Positions 1-5,372 of a stretch of 5,930 nt of DNA are shown one piece after another (position 1 is the stretch's first letter; each line of letters starts with the position of its first letter). Source of the stretch: CALFVT01 sp964513675 (GTDB taxonomy: Bacteria > Pseudomonadota > Alphaproteobacteria > Caulobacterales > Maricaulaceae); assembly GCA_964513675.1 (NCBI GenBank), contig CAZEOD010000084.1, positions 1-5,930 on the forward strand, written 5' to 3'. The notes beneath the pieces are model-generated. The model was not told the DNA's origin, searched no databases, and saw only the letters and a list, made by a program, of their open reading frames with translations. The position numbers and the translations under genes are program-made.

Positions 1-17
1 CCTTTTTTAACGTGACC

Positions 18-40
18 AAGCCGCAGCAATGCGGCTTTTT
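18..40 (+). terminator. Rho-independent terminator of an upstream plus-strand gene
   Basis: An 8-bp stem, AAGCCGCA (18-25) against TGCGGCTT (30-37), closes a GCAA loop of the stable GNRA type. The strand runs straight into a T-run (36-40). The T-run lies on the plus-strand 3' side; read on the minus strand there is no T-run directly after the stem, so it should stop a plus-strand transcript whose gene lies left of the window. Confidence 0.8.
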
Positions 41-219
41 CTTTGCGCGCGATAAAAGTGCGGCCTTTAATAGCTTAGTCTCCTCAAACGCCTATTCGAT
101 GCGTTACAAACACCTCGGGCTTATGCCGGAATAAATGCATTGAACACGGATAAGCATAGAGTTAGATTTGTAGTCACCATTATCCGTACTATTTGAACTC
201 TCTGCACACATCCAAAGTA

Positions 220-963
220 CTAGGTTTGCAAACCTTTAATAGTCTTAGTTTTATAGCTTGCTACATCGACTTTTTCAGTTAAAATAATATCTTGACCAAA
301 AAGGTGCGACGTCCCTTTGTAAACGTAGAAAGCCTTCCGCATTTCTGTTTTCTTGATTGGGTCTGTTTCATTTAATACGAGACTCATCTGCTTTAGCGTC
401 CATGCACATAAATTTGCATCATCCATTGCTCTTTTTAAATCACTTACCGAAATAACTTTGACGTTGCGGATGTAGCGTATCATCGCATTATATACGTCGC
501 GGGGAGTAAGTTCTTTTTCATGCCAGAATTTACCTTTAACCATACTTAATTTGGCTTCCTCATCTAATTTCGAAAAGAGAACAACATTTTCAAAGTCCTT
601 ACTCGTCATCCAGTTTTCGTGCGTCAGCACATTTCTAAGTTCATAGATTTCATGAAATAGCTCTCTCGAATAATTAAAAACTTTTGATAAAGTTAAATCT
701 TCTTCGCTATATTTAAAAGAGGTAAGAAATTCCATTCTAGCTTTTGGGTTAGGTGAATTTTTCAACTTTTGCTTCGCTTCACAAAGCCCTGCCCCATAGG
801 AAATAAAGATTATCTGTTGTATGTAGTTTTGGATAAACGAGCATAGGCGTATAATTGATGAACTCAAGTTTGTAAATTCTGGTGGTAAAATTATATCACT
901 TCCTGATATAGTACTTATTTCCGATTTATCATCTATTTTTCTATAATACATAGCCATAACCAT
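220..963 (-). CDS. Uncharacterised protein with a putative HEPN-type RNase motif
   Basis: This 247-residue protein is not one I recognise as a named family. It looks largely alpha-helical, with no signal peptide or clear membrane segment. Its most telling element is R110-N-V-L-T-H115, preceded by a helix (about 98-110, ELFHEIYELR). This R-N-x3-H pattern at the end of a helix is the signature of HEPN domains (Rx4-6H), where Arg and His form the active site of many RNA-cleaving toxins and defence effectors. A longer helix near 35-60 could be the partner helix of the bundle. The C-terminal half (about 150-247) has no motif I can name. Three Met codons (1, 3, 5) make the exact start uncertain; no Shine-Dalgarno is seen, which fits the very short leader predicted from the promoter. 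The gene is AT-rich compared with its neighbours, suggesting transfer. No nucleotidyltransferase antitoxin partner is visible. That it is a gene is likely; the HEPN assignment rests on one motif. Confidence 0.75.
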   Translation of the reverse strand: MVMAMYYRKIDDKSEISTISGSDIILPPEFTNLSSSIIRLCSFIQNYIQQIIFISYGAGLCEAKQKLKNSPNPKARMEFLTSFKYSEEDLTLSKVFNYSRELFHEIYELRNVLTHENWMTSKDFENVVLFSKLDEEAKLSMVKGKFWHEKELTPRDVYNAMIRYIRNVKVISVSDLKRAMDDANLCAWTLKQMSLVLNETDPIKKTEMRKAFYVYKGTSHLFGQDIILTEKVDVASYKTKTIKGLQT

Positions 964-979
964 CGAATTTAATTACATC

Positions 980-1009
980 AGTATGCATTTCAAGCAAACC
1001 AAAAGTCAA
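980..1009 (-). promoter_or_regulatory. Candidate sigma-70 promoter of the HEPN-like gene
   Basis: Read on the minus strand there is a -35 TTGACT (1004-1009; 5 of 6 to consensus), an 18-base spacer, and a -10 CATACT (980-985; 4 of 6). Transcription would start near 973, leaving only about 10 bases before the ATG at 963, so the message would be nearly leaderless. This agrees with the lack of a visible ribosome binding site. Seen by eye only; not tested. Confidence 0.4.
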
Positions 1010-1350
1010 CAAACAGCGTAGCCATTCCGCTTTGGACAGCCTGCATCATGACCGCAACGCCTTAAATTCGCCTCACGATGGTATAAAATGACATTCGCCT
1101 ATAAGGATTCACTTACAAAAAACTTATCCACGCCCTTAAATTATCCCTTATATTAACCTCATCACCTTTTGGGACAGGCAAGTGATCGTTGGCTTTGTTT
1201 TAAGGTGTGATGGGTGCAGATAGCGGTGAGGTGTAACGTACTTACTGTCCTGCCGGACGCCTTGTAGCAATGTCTGCGGCCTGTAAGGGGCGTATGATAT
1301 GATGGTTTAGACTCAACGACTGTCCTCGGCCTCTGAAAAAGCCAATCTCG

Positions 1351-1394
1351 CAGCCGTGTAAGCTTTGCTTACAGCTGAGCGTCAAAGTGACGTT
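1351..1394. other. Tandem hairpins downstream of pleD
   Basis: The first hairpin pairs CAGC (1351-1354) with GCTG (1374-1377) and TGTAAGC (1357-1363) with GCTTACA (1367-1373), around a TTT loop and with a CG bulge. The second pairs CGTCA (1380-1384) with TGACG (1388-1392) around AAG, extendable by a G-T and an A-T pair. Neither is followed directly by a long T-run. On the minus strand a TTTTT lies about ten bases beyond the first hairpin, too far for a standard terminator. They may protect RNA ends or belong to a small RNA. Confidence 0.35.
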
Positions 1395-1536
1395 TGGCAC
1401 TCATTTGCGTAAAACATAAAAGATATTTGGTATCCATCGTGAATGGGTCGGCTGCGATATGTCCAAACTGCACTCGGGACGGGAACGGTGAATTTTCGGC
1501 TGCGCAATATTTATTCGTGCTGTTGCGCCGTCTTTC

Positions 1537-1552
1537 AAAAATCCGCGCGCGG
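1537..1552 (-). terminator. Possible weak terminator of the divK-pleD operon
   Basis: Six bases after the pleD stop codon the minus strand reads CCGCGCGCGG, a self-complementary stretch (1543-1552), followed at once by ATTTTT (1537-1542). The stem can be only about 3 bp with a 4-base loop, so it is a weak terminator by shape. Its place directly behind the operon is the main support. Confidence 0.35.
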
Positions 1553-1557
1553 GTCTA

Positions 1558-2922
1558 TTACGCGGCTTTATTGAAATTATCGGCGGGCATGACTTTATTG
1601 CGGCCTTGTTGTTTGGCTTTATAGAGCGCGGCATCGGCGCGTTTAAACACATCGCGGAGTTTTTCGCCGGGCTGGACTTCGGCAACGCCTGCGCTTGTTG
1701 TAATAATATGCGCTTGGCCGTCGACAAAGACGGGGGTGCCGCCAACAAAGCGCCTGACGCGGTCTGCGGCTAAGAGGGCCTCTTTGCCATTTGTTTTGGG
1801 CATGGCAATGATAAATTCTTCGCCGCCATAACGGCTGACAATATCCATAGCCCGCATATTGGAGACTAAACGCGCGGCGACTTCTTTTAAAATTGTATCG
1901 CCCATATCATGGCCGAGAATATCATTCACCCGCTTAAAGTGGTCAATATCAAAGACCATGATCGAAAACGCTTCGCCTTCATTTTCAAGCAGCTCGAAAA
2001 GCGACTCAATTTTGCGGTCGAAATAACGGCGATTACCCAACCCCGTTAAAGGATCAGAAATAACCATCTCAAGGTTTTCGTTAAAATTATCCCGTAGCGA
2101 ATCGGTGAAAAACTTTCGGCGCAACTGACTGCAAACACGCGCTTGAATTTCTTCGCTCTCGATGGGACGTAATAAAAGATCATTCACGCCTAGATCATAG
2201 GCGCGGACTAATCGGGACTCATCATCCAGATCGCCGAGCGCTAATATCGGCAGGTCTTTTGTTTTTTCATCAAAGCGCAAGGAGGCACAGACACGCAGCC
2301 CATCAAACCCGTCTGAAACGAGGCTAACAATAATGGTATCGGTTCCGGCTTTCGCAGCCTGAATTGCGGCGCGCGGATCCCCCTCGATACGGATGAGGTG
2401 GCGATTGTTAAACGGTTCCGCTAATTTTCGGGCGCGGGTTTCATTATCTTCAATTAACAAAATACGGGCTTGCTGTTGGCCGATTTGCTCCAGCACGCTT
2501 TGCGAATTTGCAACAGAATAGCCGGTATGGCTGAGTAATTGATCCGTAATCATTTTAATGCGGAGCTGCGCCCTAACGCGGGCCATGAGGATGAGATCAT
2601 TAATCGGCTTGGTGATAAAATCATCCGCGCCGGCTTTAAGGCCCCTGACGCGGTTGCTGCTTTCTTCCAAAGCCGTCAGCATGATAATCGGCACATGGGT
2701 CAAATTAGGATCTGCTTTTATACGGCGGCACACCTCGAAGCCGTCCATTTGCGGCATCATCGCATCGAGTAAAATAAGGTCGAGTTTTTCGGTTTTGGCA
2801 ATCTCAATGGCGTCATGACCATTTGTCGCCGTTAAAACGTCATAATATTCCGCCGTTAGCTTAACTTCAAGCAAGCGAATATTTGGAACGAGATCATCGA
2901 CAATTAGTATTCGTGCACTCAT
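1558..2922 (-). CDS. pleD: PleD, response regulator diguanylate cyclase (REC-REC-GGDEF)
   Basis: PleD makes cyclic di-GMP from two GTP when phosphorylated; in Caulobacter it acts at the differentiating cell pole and drives the swarmer-to-stalked change. The protein is 454 residues, the same length as the Caulobacter enzyme as I recall it. The first receiver domain (about 1-125) is complete: acidic pair D9/D10, phospho-acceptor D53, T83 and K105. The second receiver (about 152-270) is degenerate, with Ser200 near the acceptor position and R252-P253 in place of Lys-Pro, as expected for the adaptor domain used in dimerisation. The GGDEF domain (about 285-454) has the active-site GGEEF (366-370) and the inhibitory I-site R357-A-M-D360, so it should be both catalytic and product-inhibited. 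It follows divK by 12 bases on the same strand, with a purine-rich GGGCGGAG just before the ATG. No truncation or lost key residue is seen. Confidence 0.97.
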   Translation of the reverse strand: MSARILIVDDLVPNIRLLEVKLTAEYYDVLTATNGHDAIEIAKTEKLDLILLDAMMPQMDGFEVCRRIKADPNLTHVPIIMLTALEESSNRVRGLKAGADDFITKPINDLILMARVRAQLRIKMITDQLLSHTGYSVANSQSVLEQIGQQQARILLIEDNETRARKLAEPFNNRHLIRIEGDPRAAIQAAKAGTDTIIVSLVSDGFDGLRVCASLRFDEKTKDLPILALGDLDDESRLVRAYDLGVNDLLLRPIESEEIQARVCSQLRRKFFTDSLRDNFNENLEMVISDPLTGLGNRRYFDRKIESLFELLENEGEAFSIMVFDIDHFKRVNDILGHDMGDTILKEVAARLVSNMRAMDIVSRYGGEEFIIAMPKTNGKEALLAADRVRRFVGGTPVFVDGQAHIITTSAGVAEVQPGEKLRDVFKRADAALYKAKQQGRNKVMPADNFNKAA

Positions 2923-2934
2923 GCTCCGCCCTAC

Positions 2935-3306
2935 CTATGCCGCATCTACAAACTTTCGGACAGTTGATAGAAACGACACAACAGAGATGGGTTTTGAGAT
3001 ATAACCCGCGCAGCCGCCCTCGCGAATACGCTTTTCATCGCCCTTCATCGCGAAAGCTGTTACAGCAATGATCGGAATATCTGCAAGGTTATCGTCATTT
3101 TTGATCCATTTCGTGACCTCAAGCCCTGAAACTTCGGGAAGCTGAATATCCATCAAAATAAGATCGGGCTGAAATTCCCGTGCCAACGAAATAGCCTTTA
3201 ATCCTTCACGCGTTTGAGCCGTATCATAGCCATGCGCGTCGAGCAGATCTGAAAAGAGCTTCATATTAAGCTCATTATCTTCAACGATGAGAATTTTTTT
3301 AGGCAT
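2935..3306 (-). CDS. divK: DivK, single-domain cell-cycle response regulator
   Basis: DivK is a stand-alone receiver with no output domain. In Caulobacter it is phosphorylated by DivJ and dephosphorylated by PleC; phosphorylated DivK binds and alters these kinases and DivL, which lowers CtrA activity. From the chosen ATG the protein is 123 residues, a little shorter than the roughly 130 of Caulobacter. It begins MPKKILIVEDNELNMKLF, nearly the family signature. E9/D10, acceptor D53, T83 and K105 are present, as is D90 in the FAMKGDE stretch, a position known from divK mutants. An in-frame ATG 12 bases upstream (3316-3318) would add MLQK; I preferred the inner start because it matches the family N-terminus, but neither start has a good Shine-Dalgarno. 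It is the first gene of an operon with pleD and is divergent from dinB. Identity is secure; the exact start is not. Confidence 0.95.
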   Translation of the reverse strand: MPKKILIVEDNELNMKLFSDLLDAHGYDTAQTREGLKAISLAREFQPDLILMDIQLPEVSGLEVTKWIKNDDNLADIPIIAVTAFAMKGDEKRIREGGCAGYISKPISVVSFLSTVRKFVDAA

Positions 3307-3401
3307 TTTCTGCAGCATTGTCCCAATTCACCTGTTACGCCAAGTCTTATACAACTTTGTCCGTTTAATTCTGTTACACGCATAATGTTAAGTAAGCGTT
3401 G

Positions 3402-3415
3402 TGATAACGTTAGCA
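3402..3415. promoter_or_regulatory. Imperfect palindrome in the divK/dinB promoter region
   Basis: TGATAACGTTAGCA reads as an inverted repeat with one mismatched pair around the perfect core TAACGTTA (3405-3412). It lies midway between the divergent divK and dinB starts and could be an operator for either. No regulator can be named from it. Confidence 0.25.
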
Positions 3416-3428
3416 TTACATTAGGAAA

Positions 3429-3443
3429 GAACATAAACGGAAC
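3429..3443 (+). promoter_or_regulatory. LexA-binding SOS box of dinB
   Basis: The bases GAACATAAACGGAAC form a perfect GAAC-N7-GAAC. This is the reverse complement of GTTC-N7-GTTC, the direct-repeat LexA site of Alphaproteobacteria. It lies 19 bases before the dinB ATG, where bound LexA would block the promoter; a possible -10 CATAAA (3432-3437) falls inside it. DNA damage, through RecA-driven LexA cleavage, should therefore induce dinB. divK starts on the other side, over 120 bases away, so an effect on it is less likely. Confidence 0.85.
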
Positions 3444-3448
3444 AAGCT

Positions 3449-3453
3449 AAGGA
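3449..3453 (+). promoter_or_regulatory. Ribosome binding site that sets the dinB start
   Basis: AAGGA lies 9 bases before the ATG at 3463, a normal distance. An in-frame TTG at 3454 directly touches this site and so cannot use it. This is why the ATG, and not the TTG, is taken as the start. Confidence 0.6.
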
Positions 3454-3462
3454 TTGGTAAAT

Positions 3463-4806
3463 ATGGCCCCAGAAAGGCCACATCTCGATGACGGCGCGCT
3501 CAATAGGCTGTGCAGGAAATGCGGCGAGAGCACTGTAAGCGGCATGGCCTGCGGGACATGCGGGAGCTACCGGCAAATCTCGCACCCAGAGCTTGACCAG
3601 CTCTCGATTGCCCATGTGGATTGCGATGCCTTTTTCTGCTCCGTTGAAAAACGTGATAATCCATCCCTCGCCCATAAGCCTGTCGTTGTCGGCGGCGGCA
3701 AACGCGGGGTGGTTTCTGCGGCTTGTTACAAGGCGCGCCTTTACGGTATCCACTCTGCTATGCCGATGTTTAAAGCCCTTAAAGCCTGCCCCGAGCTTGT
3801 TGTTATCCGCGGCGATCACGCGAAATATTCGCGCGAAGGGCGGCGCATTAAAAACCTGATGCGCGAGCTGACCCCCCTCGTACAGCCGCTCTCGATTGAT
3901 GAAGCTTTCCTAGACCTGACGGGCACGCAGCGCCTTCATGGGCGCTCTGCGGCGCAAAGCCTGATTGCCCTGCAAAACCATATTTTAGCCGAGGTCGGCG
4001 TGACCGTTTCGATTGGATTATCTTATAATAAATTCCTCGCAAAAACGGCATCTGATCTTGATAAACCCAACGGCTTTGCTGTGCTCGGCGAGGCCGAGGC
4101 TCTGGACTTCCTCGCCCCGAAACCTGTTGAATTTATTTACGGCATTGGCCCCGCCTTTGCACGAAAGCTAAATAAATTTGGAATTATCTCCATTGCCGAT
4201 GTCCGCAAACGCTCTGACAAAGAGATGGCGCAGCGCTTTGGTGACTTAGGCTTACATCTGGCGCGTCTCGCCCGCGCCGAGGATAACCGCCCTGTCTCCC
4301 CGCAAAGCGAGCGCAAATCTGTCTCCGCCGAAATCACATTTGAAGCAGATATCTCTGACATCCAGCCCCTAAAAGACCGCCTGTGGCAAGTCTGCGTTAA
4401 AGCGGCCGACCACGCCAAGCAGCTGGATATTGCTGGCCGCGTGGTGACGTTAAAGCTTAAAACGAAACAGTTTGAAACGCTGACGCGCCGCCGAACCTTG
4501 ATGCAGCCGGCTCAACTTGCGGATAGCCTGTTTCATAATTTAGAGCCTCTATTGGAAGCCGAAGCCAATGGCCGCAAATTCCGCCTGATTGGCGCGGGGT
4601 TTTCTAGCCTAACGCCGCATGTCTTTGACCCCGGCGGCGACCTGCTTGACCCCAAAGCCGGAAAGCGCGGCCATGCCGAACGCGCCAGCGACCTCGCCCG
4701 CGCCAAATTTGGCAAAACCGCCGTGATGACAGGCCGAGAGCTCAGGCGTCACCACGATAAGCTGAAAAACGCCGCGCCTAAACATAAAGATGACAGCCGG
4801 CGCTAG
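3463..4806 (+). CDS. dinB: DNA polymerase IV (DinB), Y-family, with N-terminal zinc finger
   Basis: DinB is an error-prone translesion DNA polymerase that copies past damaged bases. The protein is 447 residues. It opens with a zinc-finger-like segment, C17-x2-C20 and C30-x2-C33, leading into SHPELDQLSIAHVDCDAFF, an arrangement typical of alphaproteobacterial DinB and absent in the E. coli enzyme. Catalytic metal ligands are D53 (in D-C-D), D146 and E147 (PLSIDEAFLD); F58 matches the steric-gate Phe13 of E. coli DinB. The thumb helix-hairpin-helix region (about 220-240, GIGPAFARKL) and the little finger (about 285-395) follow. The tail after GREL is strongly basic (RRHHDKLKNAAPKHK) and lacks an obvious terminal clamp-binding motif such as QLVLGL; an internal QLADSLF in the little finger is only loosely similar. 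It is divergent from divK and should be LexA-controlled through the site at 3429-3443. No clear terminator follows. Confidence 0.96.
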   Translation: MAPERPHLDDGALNRLCRKCGESTVSGMACGTCGSYRQISHPELDQLSIAHVDCDAFFCSVEKRDNPSLAHKPVVVGGGKRGVVSAACYKARLYGIHSAMPMFKALKACPELVVIRGDHAKYSREGRRIKNLMRELTPLVQPLSIDEAFLDLTGTQRLHGRSAAQSLIALQNHILAEVGVTVSIGLSYNKFLAKTASDLDKPNGFAVLGEAEALDFLAPKPVEFIYGIGPAFARKLNKFGIISIADVRKRSDKEMAQRFGDLGLHLARLARAEDNRPVSPQSERKSVSAEITFEADISDIQPLKDRLWQVCVKAADHAKQLDIAGRVVTLKLKTKQFETLTRRRTLMQPAQLADSLFHNLEPLLEAEANGRKFRLIGAGFSSLTPHVFDPGGDLLDPKAGKRGHAERASDLARAKFGKTAVMTGRELRRHHDKLKNAAPKHKDDSRR

Positions 4807-4929
4807 GCTAAAACCTTTCGGCATATTCGCGTAAGCTTATTATCTATTGCGCCCTCCCCCATTAAAACTCTCGAGCCTAAGGTGAAGATAGTCATGACTA
4901 GGAATAATCCATAGCGGTTAAATGCAAAC

Positions 4930-4976
4930 CCATAATGGATCCTCGGGTCAAGCCCAAGGATCCACAGCTCCATTAT
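4930..4976. repeat. Palindromic repeat, left copy, before the GIY-YIG gene
   Basis: The stretch 4936-4964 folds as a hairpin: TGGATCCT (4936-4943) pairs with AGGATCCA (4957-4964), then a C/A mismatch, then GGG (4945-4947) with CCC (4953-4955) around TCAAG. Its first 26 bases (4930-4955) are identical to 5269-5294, and over 32 bases only one differs. An outer inverted pair, ATAATGGA (4932-4939) and TCCATTAT (4969-4976), encloses the hairpin, which gives the copy defined ends. Repeats of this kind, with a TCGGGTCAAGCCCGA core, are scattered between genes in many alphaproteobacterial genomes. CATAAT at its left edge could also act as a -10 for the gene that follows. Confidence 0.85.
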
Positions 4977-4982
4977 AAAATC

Positions 4983-5315
4983 ATGAAACAACCCTGCGTT
5001 TACATCCTTGCATCAAAGAAAAACGGTACGCTCTATATTGGTGTCACAAGCCAAATGGCGGAGCGCCTGTTCCAGCACCAACACGGCCTCATTGAAGGAT
5101 TCACGAAGACTTATAACGTTAAACGCCTTGTATATATGGAATGGCATGACCGTATGGAAACAGCGATACGACGCGAAAAATCGCTAAAACGATGGCGACG
5201 GCACTGGAAAATTGATCTTATTGAAAAATTTAATCCACAGTGGAAACCTCTCAATCCTCTAACGGGCGCCATAATGGATCCTCGGGTCAAGCCCGAGGAT
5301 GACGAGATAGGATAG
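4983..5315 (+). CDS. Small GIY-YIG nuclease-family protein framed by palindromic repeats
   Basis: From the ATG at 4983 the protein has 110 residues and is a single GIY-YIG nuclease domain. VYI (6-8) and YIG (18-20) stand for the two halves of the name motif; R28 and E65 (in REKSLKRW) fit the catalytic Arg and the metal-binding Glu. The family ending NPQW is at 84-87. Members of this short, stand-alone group are common and often multi-copy in Alphaproteobacteria; their role is not settled, though cleavage of branched or nicked DNA is plausible. The frame stays open upstream to an ATG at 4935, but that stretch only translates the left repeat, so I rejected it. The last residues, M98-DPRVKPEDDEIG, are encoded by the right repeat, which also leads to the stop codon. 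No good ribosome binding site is seen, and the left hairpin lies in the leader. It is convergent with thiC. Confidence 0.85.
   Translation: MKQPCVYILASKKNGTLYIGVTSQMAERLFQHQHGLIEGFTKTYNVKRLVYMEWHDRMETAIRREKSLKRWRRHWKIDLIEKFNPQWKPLNPLTGAIMDPRVKPEDDEIG
5269..5305. repeat. Palindromic repeat, right copy, inside the 3' end of the GIY-YIG gene
   Basis: This copy is a near-exact direct repeat of 4930-4961, offset by 339 bases (113 codons), so both copies are in the same reading frame. Its hairpin is better than the left one: ATCCTCGGG (5278-5286) pairs perfectly with CCCGAGGAT (5292-5300) around TCAAG. It ends in GACGA instead of the CCACAG of the left copy. It supplies the last residues of the nuclease. 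It is not followed by a T-run, so it is not a standard terminator, though it could protect the mRNA end. Confidence 0.85.
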
Positions 5316-5351
5316 ATAAACATAGCTATTATAAGAGCAGACCTAAAAAAG

Positions 5352-5361
5352 TCGTCATCCT
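5352..5361. repeat. Inverted fragment of the same repeat family
   Basis: TCGTCATCCT is the exact reverse complement of AGGATGACGA at 5296-5305, the right end of the right copy; 46 bases lie between. The match stops after ten bases, then AGGCCCC only loosely resembles the rest of the repeat. It may be the remnant of a third, inverted copy, or pair with the right copy in the RNA. It lies in the 57-base gap between the convergent GIY-YIG and thiC genes. Confidence 0.45.
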
Positions 5362-5372
5362 AGGCCCCTTAT

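Larger units (their letters stand above)
964..1557. other. Long gap without a convincing protein gene; possible structured RNA
   Basis: No frame here looks like a real gene. What can be seen: the promoter at 980-1009; a direct repeat ATTCGCCT at 1066-1073 and 1093-1100; a TATAAAAT word (1082-1089) that could be a plus-strand -10; one near-match to a DnaA box, TTATCCACG (1124-1132); and an AT-rich patch around 1133-1156. From 1157 to 1394 several segments are complementary: 1160-1168 with 1202-1212, 1172-1177 with 1245-1250, and 1252-1258 with 1272-1280. Two adjoining hairpins lie at 1351-1377 and 1378-1394. These could be a small RNA, or the downstream end of the pleD transcript; I cannot assign it to a known RNA family (it does not look like RNase P RNA, tmRNA or SRP RNA). 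Confidence 0.3.

Noticed and set aside
1124..1132. TTATCCACG, an 8 of 9 match to the DnaA box, next to an AT-rich patch, as a possible replication origin.
   Set aside because: Only one such word is present in the gap, with no cluster of boxes or origin-type neighbouring genes; a single near-match is expected by chance.
2539..2818. Plus-strand open frames inside pleD, and similar ones opposite dinB and thiC.
   Set aside because: They are antisense shadows of clearly conserved genes, with no ribosome sites or recognisable protein features.
3454..3462. TTG start for dinB three codons upstream of the ATG.
   Set aside because: The Shine-Dalgarno AAGGA ends right at the TTG, leaving no spacing, whereas it lies 9 bases before the ATG.
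4889..4900. TAGTCATGACTA, a perfect 12-base palindrome between dinB and the GIY-YIG gene.
   Set aside because: About one 12-base palindrome is expected by chance in a window of this size, and no regulator is suggested by it.
4935..4982. N-terminal extension of the GIY-YIG protein from the ATG at 4935.
   Set aside because: This part only translates the left palindromic repeat; the family N-terminus (KQPCVYILASKKNG) starts at the ATG at 4983.
4930..5361. A CRISPR array or classical insertion sequence as the explanation of the repeated units.
   Set aside because: There are only two full copies separated by a gene, not regular short spacers; there is no transposase and no clear target-site duplication.
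5345..5366. Terminator for thiC on the minus strand, because of a T6 run and nearby CCTAGG.
   Set aside because: No stable GC-rich stem can be drawn directly before the T-run; the CCTA/TAGG pairing is only 4 bp.
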